The notes: generated by a model not told the origin, from the sequence alone. DNA of 64,000 nucleotides from CAVPDE01 sp963702565 (GCA_963702565.1 CAVPDE010000024.1:124001-188000); one strand, 5' to 3'. Shown: positions 26,215 to 35,198, counted from the first letter of the stretch. Numbers and translations are program-made.

Positions 26215-27108
26215 ATGCTCACAGACTGGATATACGCCATTGCTTTTTTCGTGACCGCTGCCGCCACCGTGGCATCGGCCCTCATGGTGGTGCTCCACCG
26301 CAATCCGGTGATCAACGCCCTTTACCTGGTGCTGTGCTTCTTCGGAGTGGCTGTGCTTTACGTGCTCCTGGAGTCGCATTTCCTGGCTGCGCTCCAGGTT
26401 CTCCTTTATGCAGGCGCTGTCCTGGTGTTGTTCCTGATGATCATCATGCTGATCCGCTTGGATCAGGAACAGCTGAGGAAGGTGCAGCCCAAGCCCGGCA
26501 AAGCCCTGGCTGTGGCCGCAGCCCTCGGCGTGATCCTCGTTTTGATCGGGGTGGCCCACTCCCTGAGCAATCCCTCCTCGCAAAGAGGCCCGTTCCTTCT
26601 TCAGAGAGAGCAGCCCGAGCGAATGGCCGCGTTTTTGCTCGACCTCGGGGAGCGACGGGCGAATCTGAACGTGGCGCCCCAGAAAGAACCTCTTTCGGAA
26701 AGCGACAAGGTCCAGCTCGCGACTCAGGCTCTGACCGCTTTGGCCAAACCGGAAACCATGGCCAAGGCGCAGTGGCCGGAACCTTTCCGCTCCATGAAAC
26801 CGGACAGGATTGAATCTCTCAGGAAGGGCCTGCTTGCAGGACTCACCCGCCAGTGGACTCTGGCCCAGCTCAGCGCACCGGCCGGGTTCAAAGAGTTGAA
26901 CCGAGCGGACATTGCGGCCTTTATCCGGACCGCGGCCAAGGCAAGGCTTACCCAGTTGCAGGAATTCGGCACCACGGCTTCCGTGGGAAGGGATCTCTTT
27001 TCAAGGTATCTCCTTCCCTTTGAAGCGGCGAGCATTCTGCTTCTGGCAGCCATCGTCGGGGTGCTGCTCCTGGCCAGGAAAAACCCTGAGCAAGGAGGTT
27101 CCCGATGA
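26215..27108 (+). CDS. nuoJ: NADH-quinone oxidoreductase subunit J with an inserted domain
   Basis: Membrane-arm subunit. Helices 1-3 (about residues 4-77) with the NuoJ motif LQVLLYAGAVLVLFLMIIML and helix 4 (95-115) are normal. Then comes a hydrophilic, Ala/Leu/Arg-rich stretch of about 135 residues (roughly 116-250) before the last helix (about 260-283). NuoJ is normally 165-200 residues; this one has 297. The frame is continuous and the insert lies where the helix 4-5 loop is expected, so it is probably a real extra domain whose function is unknown. Confidence 0.93.
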   Translation: MLTDWIYAIAFFVTAAATVASALMVVLHRNPVINALYLVLCFFGVAVLYVLLESHFLAALQVLLYAGAVLVLFLMIIMLIRLDQEQLRKVQPKPGKALAVAAALGVILVLIGVAHSLSNPSSQRGPFLLQREQPERMAAFLLDLGERRANLNVAPQKEPLSESDKVQLATQALTALAKPETMAKAQWPEPFRSMKPDRIESLRKGLLAGLTRQWTLAQLSAPAGFKELNRADIAAFIRTAAKARLTQLQEFGTTASVGRDLFSRYLLPFEAASILLLAAIVGVLLLARKNPEQGGSR

Positions 27109-27419
27109 GCCCCATCGTCATTGGACTCGATCACTTTCTTGCTCTTTCCGCGGTTCTCTTCGGGATCGGCATGATCGGGGCCCTGGTTCGCAGAAATGCC
27201 ATTACCGTGTTCATGAGCATCGAGCTGATGCTCAACTCCGTGAACCTCGCCTTTGCGGCTTTTGCCTATTACCGGTGGGACACCACCGGCCAGGTCTTTG
27301 TCTTTTTGGTCATGGTGGTTGCCGCTTGCGAGGTGGCCGCAGGACTGGCCATCATCCTCGCTCTGTTCCGCAACAAGGAGACCGTGAACCTGGATGAGCT
27401 TAATGTGATGAGATGGTGA
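27105..27419 (+). CDS. nuoK: NADH-quinone oxidoreductase subunit K
   Basis: Small antiporter-like subunit with three helices. FMSIELMLNSVNLAF holds the essential Glu of helix 2, and the second buried Glu is in VVAACEVAAGLAII. 104 residues, typical. The ATGA start overlaps the nuoJ stop by 4 bp. Confidence 0.97.
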   Translation: MSPIVIGLDHFLALSAVLFGIGMIGALVRRNAITVFMSIELMLNSVNLAFAAFAYYRWDTTGQVFVFLVMVVAACEVAAGLAIILALFRNKETVNLDELNVMRW

Positions 27420-27423
27420 TTGA

Positions 27424-29427
27424 ATGGAACACGCGGTTCACATCGCTGCTGTAACCCGGGCTTACCTCGTTTGGATCCCGCTCCTGCCCCTTCTGGGATT
27501 CCTGTTTAACGGGATCGGCTGGATCCTTCTGAGGGAAAAGCTTTCCCGCACCGTGGTGAATTGGGTCGCCTGCCTGACCGTGGCTGGGAGCTTCCTCTTC
27601 TCTGTCTGGGGTTTTTTCGATCTCATGTCCCTGCCCGTGGGCTCTTACCTTCACCAGGAGGCCTTTGACTGGGTCGTGATGGGAGATCTCTCCGCGCCCT
27701 TCGGCCTGGTGCTGGATCGCCTCTCTGCGGTCATGTGCCTGGTGGTTACGGGAGTGGGCGGATTGATCCACCTCTATTCCACAGGCTACATGGGTCACGA
27801 CCATGCCTTTGCCCGATACTTTGCGTACCTGAACCTCTTCACCTTTGCCATGCTCATCCTGGTGATGGGCGCCAACATCCTGCTCATGTTCGTGGGGTGG
27901 GAAGGCGTGGGCCTCTGCTCCTACCTCCTCATCGGCTTCTGGTACGAGGATGAAGCAAAAGCCATTGCCGGGCAAAAGGCCTTTATCGTAAACCGGATCG
28001 GAGACTTCGGTTTTCTGATCGGGATTTTCACGCTTTTCCTTTTCACGGGCCAGCTCGACTTCTACGGCATGAGAGCCTGGATGGCGGATCCCACGAACGC
28101 GGAGTTCCTGACCAAGGGCACGCTCCTGGGCGTCTCCATCGCGACGTTCATAGGCATTGCTCTCTTCGTGGGCGCAACAGGTAAATCCGCGCAGCTTCCC
28201 CTCTATGTGTGGCTCCCTGACGCCATGGCAGGCCCCACCCCTGTTTCCGCCCTGATCCACGCGGCCACCATGGTGACGGCCGGAGTGTACATGATCGGCA
28301 GGATGAGCTTTCTCTATGTGCTCACCCCTGAGGCGCTCGCGATTGTGGCAGCAGTCGGAATCGCCACGGCCATCTTCTCCGCCACCATCGGTTTGACCCA
28401 GAACGACATCAAGAAAGTCCTGGCCTACTCCACCGTGAGCCAGCTCGGTTACATGTTTGCGGCCATGGGCGTGGGCGCTTATGCGGCAGGCATCTTTCAC
28501 CTCACCACCCACGCTTTTTTCAAGGCCCTGCTCTTCCTGGGCGCAGGCTCCGTGATCCACGGCCTCTCCGGGGAGCAGGACATGCGGAAGATGGGAGGGC
28601 TCTCTTCGAAGATGCCGATCACTTTCATGACCATGCTGGCCGCGTGGCTGGCCATTGCAGGGATCTTTCCTTTTGCAGGCTTTGTCTCAAAAGACGAGAT
28701 TCTCTGGAAGGCCTTTTCCAACTCGGTTCACGCGACGACGTTTAACACGGCTGTGTACGTGGTCGGATTGGTGGCCGCTGGACTTACCGCCATCTACATG
28801 ACCCGGCTCATGATGATGACCTTCATGACCAAGAGCCGCATGGAACACGACGTGGAGCACCACGTCCACGAATCTCCGTGGTCTATGGCCCTGCCCCTCG
28901 TCATCCTGGCCGTGCTCTCCGTTCTCGGCGGGTTCTTGAACTGGCCCAAGGCTCTCGGCGGCAGCGCCCTTTTCGAGCACTGGCTTGAGCCCATGTGGCC
29001 CACGGTGCACGAGGCAGGAGCCCATGCGTTCAGCCATGCCCTGGAATACGGGCTCATGGCTCTTTCGGTGGGCATTGCGCTTACGGCCATCGTGGTCGTC
29101 ATTTTCCTGTACCGCTCGCACACGGACAAAATCAAAGCTTTTGCCGAACACATGCACCTTTTCTACGAAGCGAGCCTCAACAAGTACTGGGTGGATGAGA
29201 TTTACAAGGCCCTGATCATTGATCCTTTAAAACTCTTCTCCGACAAGGTCCTTTTCCGCTTCGTGGACGTGGGGATTGTGGACGGCGCGGTCAACGGGGT
29301 CGGGAGCGTGACCAGGCTTTGGGCTGAGCTCTGGAAGAGGATGCAGTCCGGCCAGGTCCAGACCTATGCCCTGTACATGGTGTTCGGGGTCTTGCTCGTG
29401 CTGTGCGTTCATTTTGGTTTACGCTGA
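27424..29427 (+). CDS. nuoL: NADH-quinone oxidoreductase subunit L
   Basis: Large Mrp-antiporter-like proton-pumping subunit with about sixteen helices and the C-terminal lateral helix. VGWEGVGLCSYLLIGFW near residue 156 holds the key Glu, GKSAQLPLYVWLPDAMAGPTPVSALIHAATMVTAGVY the Lys and Pro/His region, and QNDIKKVLAYSTVSQLGYM the next conserved helix. 667 residues, full length. Confidence 0.97.
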   Translation: MEHAVHIAAVTRAYLVWIPLLPLLGFLFNGIGWILLREKLSRTVVNWVACLTVAGSFLFSVWGFFDLMSLPVGSYLHQEAFDWVVMGDLSAPFGLVLDRLSAVMCLVVTGVGGLIHLYSTGYMGHDHAFARYFAYLNLFTFAMLILVMGANILLMFVGWEGVGLCSYLLIGFWYEDEAKAIAGQKAFIVNRIGDFGFLIGIFTLFLFTGQLDFYGMRAWMADPTNAEFLTKGTLLGVSIATFIGIALFVGATGKSAQLPLYVWLPDAMAGPTPVSALIHAATMVTAGVYMIGRMSFLYVLTPEALAIVAAVGIATAIFSATIGLTQNDIKKVLAYSTVSQLGYMFAAMGVGAYAAGIFHLTTHAFFKALLFLGAGSVIHGLSGEQDMRKMGGLSSKMPITFMTMLAAWLAIAGIFPFAGFVSKDEILWKAFSNSVHATTFNTAVYVVGLVAAGLTAIYMTRLMMMTFMTKSRMEHDVEHHVHESPWSMALPLVILAVLSVLGGFLNWPKALGGSALFEHWLEPMWPTVHEAGAHAFSHALEYGLMALSVGIALTAIVVVIFLYRSHTDKIKAFAEHMHLFYEASLNKYWVDEIYKALIIDPLKLFSDKVLFRFVDVGIVDGAVNGVGSVTRLWAELWKRMQSGQVQTYALYMVFGVLLVLCVHFGLR

Positions 29428-29439
29428 TAGGATGGTGAC

Positions 29440-31023
29440 GTGGAGAACTGGCTTTTAACAATCATTCTTTTCATTCCTCTGGCGGGAGCGTTTTTTGTCC
29501 TTCTCTCTCCCTCTGAATCGCACAGCGCGATCCGGCGCATCTCCCTCTGGACCATGGTCGCGGACCTTGTGCTCGGCATTGTCCTCTTCTTTCAGTTCGA
29601 CCCCAACCTTTACGAGATGCAGTTCACCGAACTGAAAGCCCGGTGGTTCGACATCGGAGGTCTGACCGTCAACTACAGTGTCGGGATGGATGGGATCAGC
29701 TTTCTCCTCGTGGAACTGACGCTTCTCCTCGGCCCTGTGGTGATTCTCTCCTCCTGGTCGGCCATTAAGGAAAGGGTCAAGGAATACCACATCCTCCTGC
29801 TCGTCCTCCAGACAGGCATGATCGGCGCCTTTGTGGCCCTGGACTTCTTCCTCTTCTACGTGTTCTGGGAACTGATGCTGATTCCCATGTACTTCCTGAT
29901 CGGCATCTGGGGCGGGGGACGAAAGATCTACGCCGCCATCAAGTTCTTTCTTTTCACCATGGCAGGCTCGGTCCTCATGCTCGTCGCCATTGTTTACGTG
30001 GTCATTCAGCCGGAGCTCAGGACCTTTGACGTCGTGGCGATCACCAACAGCCTCGCCGAGCATCCTCTGAGACCGGACCTCCAGATCCTTCTTTTTGCCG
30101 CCTTTGCCGTGGCCTTTGCCATCAAAGTGCCCATGTTCCCTTTCCACACATGGCTTCCCGATGCGCACGTGGAGGCCCCCACCGCAGGGTCCGTGATCCT
30201 CGCCGGGGTGCTCCTCAAGATGGGAACCTATGGCTTCATCCGTTTTGCCATGCCCCTTTTTCCCTACGCGGTTTACGAGTCCATGATCGTCGTCATGGTC
30301 CTGGCCCTGATCGGCATCATCTACGGCGCCCTGGTCTCCATGATGCAGGACGACGTCAAGAAACTCGTGGCCTATTCCAGCGTGAGCCACCTCGGCTTCG
30401 TGATGCTCGGGCTTTTTGCCCTGACCTCCGAAGGCGTTCAGGGCGCCCTCATCCAGATGGTCAATCACGGCCTCTCCACCGGCGCCCTCTTCCTCCTGGT
30501 CGGCGTCATCTATGAGCGGCGGCACACCCGGCTCATCGCGGAGTTCGGCGGGCTCTCCAAGGTCATGCCTCTCTATGCGGTCTTCTTCATGGTGGTGATG
30601 CTCTCCTCCGTCGGCCTCCCGGGTCTCAACGGGTTCGTGGGAGAGTTTCTGATCCTGATAGGCACCTACACCTCCCACATTCCCTATGCCAAATACTATG
30701 CCGTGCTCGCTGCGACGGGCGTGATCTTTGCCGCCTGCTACATGCTCTGGATGTTCCAGCGGGTCATGTTCGGCCCCATCACGAACGACAAGAACAAAAA
30801 CCTGCCCGACTTGAACAAACGGGAGATCGTGTACCTGACCATGATCCTAGTGTTCATCGTCTGGATAGGAGTTTACCCGAAGACTTTTCTGGACCGGTCT
30901 CAGGCCACCATCGATCACACTATCCTCCTGATCGACAAAGGGCACAAGCAGACCCTGGCTCAATGGAACCCGCAAAGCGCCCAGGAAAGCATTCTGTTTG
31001 CACTCAAAGGACAAAGGCAATGA
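29440..31023 (+). CDS. nuoM: NADH-quinone oxidoreductase subunit M
   Basis: Second antiporter-like subunit of the membrane arm. FYVFWELMLIPMYFLIG contains the essential Glu, FHTWLPDAHVEAPTAGSVILAGVLLKMGTYG the conserved Lys helix, and QDDVKKLVAYSSVSHLGF the next. 527 residues with fourteen helices. GTG start; overlaps nuoN by 4 bp. Confidence 0.97.
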   Translation: MENWLLTIILFIPLAGAFFVLLSPSESHSAIRRISLWTMVADLVLGIVLFFQFDPNLYEMQFTELKARWFDIGGLTVNYSVGMDGISFLLVELTLLLGPVVILSSWSAIKERVKEYHILLLVLQTGMIGAFVALDFFLFYVFWELMLIPMYFLIGIWGGGRKIYAAIKFFLFTMAGSVLMLVAIVYVVIQPELRTFDVVAITNSLAEHPLRPDLQILLFAAFAVAFAIKVPMFPFHTWLPDAHVEAPTAGSVILAGVLLKMGTYGFIRFAMPLFPYAVYESMIVVMVLALIGIIYGALVSMMQDDVKKLVAYSSVSHLGFVMLGLFALTSEGVQGALIQMVNHGLSTGALFLLVGVIYERRHTRLIAEFGGLSKVMPLYAVFFMVVMLSSVGLPGLNGFVGEFLILIGTYTSHIPYAKYYAVLAATGVIFAACYMLWMFQRVMFGPITNDKNKNLPDLNKREIVYLTMILVFIVWIGVYPKTFLDRSQATIDHTILLIDKGHKQTLAQWNPQSAQESILFALKGQRQ

Positions 31024-32612
31024 TCCCTTCCCTGGCAACCTACGACTTTCTGTCGATCCTGACACCGATCCTTCTGGCCTTCGCGGCCCTGGGCGCCATG
31101 GTCCTGGATGCCATGGGTTCCGTGGCAGCCCTGTTGCTGAATGCCTCTGTCCTCAAGTACCGATCCAAGGTGGTCGGCGCCTTCACTTTGATCAGCCTCC
31201 TCGTGATCCTTGTTGTGGGGTGGATTGTCGGACTGCCTCCCTGGCTGGGTGCCTCCGTGCCCTCTGCAGGCGCCTTTTTTGACCAGGTTCTTCCTGACGG
31301 CTACACCCTATTCTTCAACACGCTCTTTTTCATCGCCGCCCTGGCTGCCACGATTCTTTCCCTGTCGTACTGGGATGCGAGCCAGGAAAGAGGCGAATAC
31401 TACATCCTGCTCCTTCTCTCGGTGATCGGAATGAGCCTCATGGCTTCGGCCCATGACCTCCTCATCTTTTTCGTAGGCCTTGAGACTATGTCCATTTCGA
31501 TCTACGTGCTAGTGGGGAGCGAGCGCAAGAACGTGCGTTCCAACGAGGCCGCCATCAAGTACCTTCTCCTCGGCGCCTTTGCCTCTGCTGTGCTGCTCTA
31601 CGGGATGGCCCTGCTCTACGGGATGACCGGCAGCATCGGGTACAAAGACATGGCCCTTGGCGTCGCCAACATCCTTTTGACGGGCGATGCCACGTCAAAG
31701 CTTGTGTTGATGGTGGGAATAAGCCTTCTCCTGGTAGGCCTCTTTTTCAAAGTGGCTGCCGTGCCTTTTCACATGTGGACCCCGGATGTCTATGAAGGCG
31801 CGCCCACTCCCATCACAGGCTTCATGGCCACTGGAGTGAAGGCTGCCGCCTTTGCAGCGCTTGTGAGGCTTTTCATCACGGCTTTTGCCCCGCTCTGGTC
31901 CCAGGAGACTCTGCTGGCCGTTCTTTTTATCCTCGCCGTGCTCACCATGACTCTCGGAAATGTGACCGCCATTGCGCAGAGCAACGTGAAGCGCATGCTC
32001 GCTTATTCCAGTATCGCTCACGCGGGGTATCTCCTTGTGGGAGTGGCGGCCCTTGCAGCCACCGGCGTGCCCCTGAGCGGAGCCGGGATGTCCACGATTT
32101 TTTCATCGGGGTCCAGCATCCTGTTTTATCTCCTGGCTTACACCTTTATGACCCTCGGAGCCTTCGGAGTGCTCGTCGCTCTGGAGCGTGAAAAACAGGC
32201 TGCCCAGACCCTGGAGACTCTTTCCGGTCTTTCGATTCGCAGGCCCGGACTGGCAGCCCTCATGGCCATTTTCATGTTCTCCCTGACCGGGGTGCCGCCC
32301 TTTATCGGATTCGCCGCGAAGTTCTACATCATCCAGTCCGCCGTGACCACAGAGCTCTATGTCCTTGCCGTGATCATGGTCGTGAACTCGGCGATCTCCG
32401 CATACTATTACCTGAGAATCCTGGTGGTCATGTACATGCAGCCCGGTGAGCGCCTCACCATCACCAGTCCTACCCTGCCCTTCGGCACCTACGTGGTCAA
32501 CGGGGTCATGGCAGCGGCCGTCCTTGTCATCGGCGTGTTCCCAGAGATGGTCATGCCTCTTATTGGAGAGATTTTTGACAAGGGCATGTTCTATTTCCCC
32601 CTGGGCAAATAG
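31020..32612 (+). CDS. nuoN: NADH-quinone oxidoreductase subunit N
   Basis: Third antiporter-like subunit. FVGLETMSISIYVLVG has the key Glu, VPFHMWTPDVYEGAPTPITGFMATGVKAAAFAAL the conserved lysine region, and QSNVKRMLAYSSIAHAGYLLVG follows. 530 residues from the ATG that forms ATGA with the nuoM stop. A longer frame upstream overlaps nuoM and is not used. Last gene of the operon; repeats follow at once. Confidence 0.96.
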   Translation: MIPSLATYDFLSILTPILLAFAALGAMVLDAMGSVAALLLNASVLKYRSKVVGAFTLISLLVILVVGWIVGLPPWLGASVPSAGAFFDQVLPDGYTLFFNTLFFIAALAATILSLSYWDASQERGEYYILLLLSVIGMSLMASAHDLLIFFVGLETMSISIYVLVGSERKNVRSNEAAIKYLLLGAFASAVLLYGMALLYGMTGSIGYKDMALGVANILLTGDATSKLVLMVGISLLLVGLFFKVAAVPFHMWTPDVYEGAPTPITGFMATGVKAAAFAALVRLFITAFAPLWSQETLLAVLFILAVLTMTLGNVTAIAQSNVKRMLAYSSIAHAGYLLVGVAALAATGVPLSGAGMSTIFSSGSSILFYLLAYTFMTLGAFGVLVALEREKQAAQTLETLSGLSIRRPGLAALMAIFMFSLTGVPPFIGFAAKFYIIQSAVTTELYVLAVIMVVNSAISAYYYLRILVVMYMQPGERLTITSPTLPFGTYVVNGVMAAAVLVIGVFPEMVMPLIGEIFDKGMFYFPLGK

Positions 32613-32650
32613 CCGGCTTTCAGCAGTCAGCCTTCAGCTTTCAGCTTCTT
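32613..32650. repeat. decayed TTCAGC-word repeat after nuoN
   Basis: Words of the type CTTTCAGC, TCAGTCAGCC and CTTCAGCTTTCAGC directly follow the nuoN stop. They are the same words as in the island at 14181-14257, here only one arm. The rest of the gap to 32914 shows only a second repeat (32820) and no gene. Confidence 0.6.
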
Positions 32651-32819
32651 ATGTGCGCGCAAGGAGAGGATCTGGTTTCGCCTTTTTTCCTCCGTAGGGC
32701 GGTCCACCGCGACCGCCATTTCTTCCCCGTTCATTTTCCCTTCCCTCTTTGCTGAAGGGGGATTGAGGCTTGCCCGCCTCTGGTGGGGGGATTTCACCCT
32801 TCTGCGTATTCATACTCTT

Positions 32820-32846
32820 GTCATTCCGGCGAATGCCGGAATCCAG
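32820..32846. repeat. dRS3-like palindrome
   Basis: GTCATTCCGGCGAATGCCGGAATCC with 8-bp arms, the same style as the copies at 17049 and 61401 (inverted there). Confidence 0.65.
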
Positions 32847-32913
32847 AGGCCTTTGTCTCTAATTCTCGCGTAGCCCTTTTCTGCCTTCTCCACGAGAGAC
32901 TCCCATTTCCGTG

Positions 32914-32942
32914 TTGACCTGGCTCCCTAAAGCTGGTACATC
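32914..32942 (+). promoter_or_regulatory. putative promoter of tRNA-Arg
   Basis: TTGACC at 32914-32919 and TACATC at 32937-32942 with 17 bp between them. The -10 box is poor (three of six), so the call is moderate; the start would lie about 8-10 bases before the tRNA. Confidence 0.4.
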
Positions 32943-32956
32943 TTGAACGATATCGT

Positions 32957-33033
32957 GGGCGATTAGCTCAGGTGGATAGAGCGTTGGTCTCCGGAACCAA
33001 AGGTCGCGCGTTCGAGTCGCGCATCGCCCACCA
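32957..33033 (+). tRNA. tRNA-Arg (anticodon CCG)
   Basis: A 77-base cloverleaf. The acceptor stem GGGCGAT pairs with ATCGCCC, the D arm is GCTC/GAGC, the anticodon stem TTGGT/ACCAA encloses loop CTCCGGA with anticodon CCG (reads CGG), the T arm has GTTCGAG, and CCA is encoded. A decayed integrase lies immediately downstream on the other strand, so this tRNA was probably used as an integration site. Confidence 0.97.
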
Positions 33034-33510
33034 GCACCACACAAGGCTCTTCACGGTTTTCCTGAAGTTTTGGTTTAAGCATTTCACGGTACTCGGGTGC
33101 AGCTGGGGTGCAGCCTTTTTGTCCAGTTCATCAACCTCGTTTTTCTTCAAGCCTGGGATCCAATCAGAATAAACGTCAAGGGTGAGTTTCGGGGAATGGT
33201 GTCCCAGCTGTTTGCTCACGTCCAGGATGTTATCCCCCTTGGCGATCCTGAGGGTCGCATAGGTATGCCGGAGAGAGGGAACCGTGACCCGTCTGAGCTT
33301 GGCCTTTTCCAGCGCCTTTTAGAATATCCTCTCTCTTAGGTTTGCAATATCAAAGCGCCTGTGCCATCATCGTTGTAGAACAGCCATTCCGGAGGCTCAT
33401 CCCAGCCCTTCCTGAGCGCTTCCTTCTTCCTGTCTACAAGATACCTCTGAAGGACTTCAGCCAGCTGCGGAGACATATCCACACGTCTCTTCTTTCCGCT
33501 CTTGGGTGTC
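33034..33510 (-). pseudogene. decayed tyrosine-recombinase (integrase) C-terminus
   Basis: Minus-strand translation shows the C-terminal part of a phage-type integrase: KSGKKRRVDMSPQL, then LRHTYATL, LGHHSPKLTLDVYSDW with the nucleophilic Tyr. The reading is broken by one frameshift near 33340 and an in-frame TAA before KALEKAKLRR. The box-II motif, usually H-x-x-R, reads PSLR, so the catalytic His is also lost. The N-terminal half is absent. It ends next to the 3' end of tRNA-Arg, which fits an old island integrated there. A reading frame that continues through the tRNA is an artefact. Confidence 0.8.
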
Positions 33511-33932
33511 TAGCGACTTGAATTGCCAATCGCCCGCTTTCATAACTGGCTCAAAATTTAAGTATACGATACTGATCATGCCCTTTTTTGCGGGTAACCC
33601 GAGGATTATGATTTCACTGGTATGATCAGGTTCCGGGTCAGGTCGCCAATCTCGCGGGGTTGCAATACACCGACGAACCAAGAAAGACTTCCATGGAAGG
33701 CCATTCAAATCTTTTCGAATGGACCATCCTTCTGGATCCGATCCCCCTCAGAGCTTGGTTATGCCAAACAATTACCCACCCTGATTCACCGCTTTAGAAG
33801 TGTGTAAAGCTTTACCATTAAATGGCAATCCCTTAGCCATGAAATTGGTAGTTTCTTACATACAAAACTATATGTTCTAAAGCTTACCCTCATAGCTAGT
33901 TGAAATTAAATGCAAAAAGTCTCCCTTCCTTT
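33511..33932. other. gene-free stretch with one dispersed repeat copy
   Basis: No convincing gene is seen. Positions 33546-33585 match a roughly 40-bp segment at 37992-38031 (CTGGC, then AAGTATACGAT and ATGCCCTT in common). The rest is moderately AT-rich unique sequence. Confidence 0.5.
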
Positions 33933-33949
33933 TTGGCATAACCTTTGCC
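33933..33949 (+). promoter_or_regulatory. sigma-54 (-24/-12) promoter
   Basis: TTGGCATAACCTTTGCC with GG at 33935-33936 and GC at 33947-33948, i.e. the required GG-N10-GC spacing, plus TTGC. It differs from the consensus only at the C after TGGCA. Transcription would begin near 33960, upstream of two small reading frames. Confidence 0.65.
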
Positions 33950-33961
33950 TTTGAAGAATAT

Positions 33962-34033
33962 ATGATTGAAAACCTGGGAAGTGCTTATCTGCAAATTGGG
34001 CAGGAACTACTGCAAGAGATGGAAAGAACCTAA
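33962..34033 (+). CDS. possible 23-residue leader peptide
   Basis: A short frame starting ATG at about the expected sigma-54 transcription start, with only a weak GAAG upstream. The product MIENLGSAYLQIGQELLQEM... would be an amphipathic acidic peptide. It has no recognised family. It would be almost leaderless, so it may not be translated; noted because it lies between the promoter and the membrane peptide at 34120. Confidence 0.25.
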   Translation: MIENLGSAYLQIGQELLQEMERT

Positions 34034-34119
34034 GCGACCCAAGAGGGGGGAACACCTGTGATCTCGATTTACATCGAACTGGTAGTCGTAACGCCAGTCT
34101 TTATGGAAGGAGGCCAAAC

Positions 34120-34275
34120 ATGGATATCGGAATCAAGGTTGAGTGGTGCAGAAATCCGATCAAACTGGAGTTAGTTAGACACGTCATCCCTTTGCTCGGT
34201 TTCTGCTGTTTTCTCGCATGTCTGTTCGGATATGGCTGGGCCTGGAAGGCGTTTGAGAACGGAATTCTTCGCTGA
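34120..34275 (+). CDS. 51-residue single-pass small membrane protein
   Basis: ATG preceded by GGAAGGAGG, a very strong ribosome site. The protein has a polar N-terminus (MDIGIKVEWCRNP), one hydrophobic helix (about residues 22-40, VIPLLGFCCFLACLFGYGW) with three Cys, and a short basic tail. No family recognised. It is the first well-translated frame downstream of the sigma-54 promoter at 33933, about 160 bases away, so it is probably produced under an enhancer-binding-protein-controlled stress or nitrogen/metabolic signal. No terminator is obvious after it. Confidence 0.6.
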   Translation: MDIGIKVEWCRNPIKLELVRHVIPLLGFCCFLACLFGYGWAWKAFENGILR

Positions 34276-34606
34276 AAAAACGTAAAGCCAACACGTCAGG
34301 GGAGCTCTAGTGCAGCTTCACCAGGGATGTGCCCACTGATCGGGTCGGGTTGACTCTTAACAAGTTGCATTTGACGGCGCTAAAGCACCGCTATCGAACC
34401 GAACGTTGACGATTTCTCCTTCTAACTGGCGTCCAAAGACACACCTGTGAATTGAAGATTACGATACGAAGCGCAGCTTGTTGCCGGAATGAGGTTTCGA
34501 CACAATTCTTGTCAGATGGTGCCGATAATGGGGAATGTTTTCCTTGTCGACATCTTAATTTAACGCAATAGAAGTCATTCGAAATTATTTTTTTTACCTT
34601 TAAGTC
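34276..34606. other. gene-free stretch
   Basis: No gene, no clear promoter and no convincing RNA fold. It contains GATTACGATACGAAGC (34458-34473), a word related to segments near 36453 and 54911. Confidence 0.4.
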
Positions 34607-35059
34607 ATGGCAGGGATTTCGCAATCCCATGCATTGGAAGAGTTATGTCTTGCGCAGAACGGGGCAAATCCTTTGAAAAAAATTCTAATTATCGATGATC
34701 AGCAGAGTATTCGCATGATCCTCTCCATGCTCTTGTCAGACATGGGATACGTCGTAGAAGTTGGTCAAAACGGTGAAGAAGGCATCCAGCTATTCAATGA
34801 CCATTCCGATATTGCCCTGGTCATCACTGACATCCGGATGCCGAAGATGGATGGCAACGAAGTAGCAAGGCACATTAGAGCCTCGTATCGGGCGAACACT
34901 CCCTTGGTTGCAATTACAGGCTTTCCTGATGAAGCCCAGGTGAACCTGTTTGATTACAGACTGGTCAAGCCATTCAAGTTAGAAACCCTATGCGGAATAG
35001 TCGCCCGATTAGAAGCTATCGATTCCCCAAAACCCCAGGCTCTCGGAAGCAGATTATAG
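34607..35059 (+). CDS. single-domain response regulator (receiver)
   Basis: A CheY-like receiver domain with no output domain. ILIIDDQQ near residue 26 gives the acidic pair, VITDIRMPKMDG the phosphorylated Asp, AITGF the conserved Ser/Thr position and LVKPFK the Lys. The N-terminal 22 residues before LKKILIIDDQ are atypical; a TTG at 34673 would give the common start, while the ATG at 34607 has no obvious ribosome site. About 150 (or 128) residues. It is alone, with no kinase adjoining, so its partner is unknown. Confidence 0.82.
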   Translation: MAGISQSHALEELCLAQNGANPLKKILIIDDQQSIRMILSMLLSDMGYVVEVGQNGEEGIQLFNDHSDIALVITDIRMPKMDGNEVARHIRASYRANTPLVAITGFPDEAQVNLFDYRLVKPFKLETLCGIVARLEAIDSPKPQALGSRL

Positions 35060-35161
35060 ACAGCGCGAGCCGAAGCATGGTCTCTTCGCTTTGCCGAATT
35101 GGCTGAATCGGTACCTCCTCAATTTTACACACGTTAATCGTGGGCTCTCGATCCCATCTCA

Positions 35162-35198
35162 GAATTCAACATAACGATACGCAGTCAGGACCCTCACC
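35162..35198. repeat. degenerate third copy of the 33546/37992 repeat
   Basis: ATTCAACATAACGATACGC... GACCCTCACC resembles the other two copies in the core ATACGAT and the following CAGTCA segment, with several mismatches. Confidence 0.35.

Noticed and set aside
30963..31019. Earlier nuoN start
   Set aside because: It would lie inside nuoM; the ATG at 31020 forms the usual ATGA overlap and starts at the first membrane helix.
32968..33219. Open frame joining the integrase tail with the tRNA
   Set aside because: The last part reads through the antisense of tRNA-Arg, a common artefact; the integrase itself is broken.
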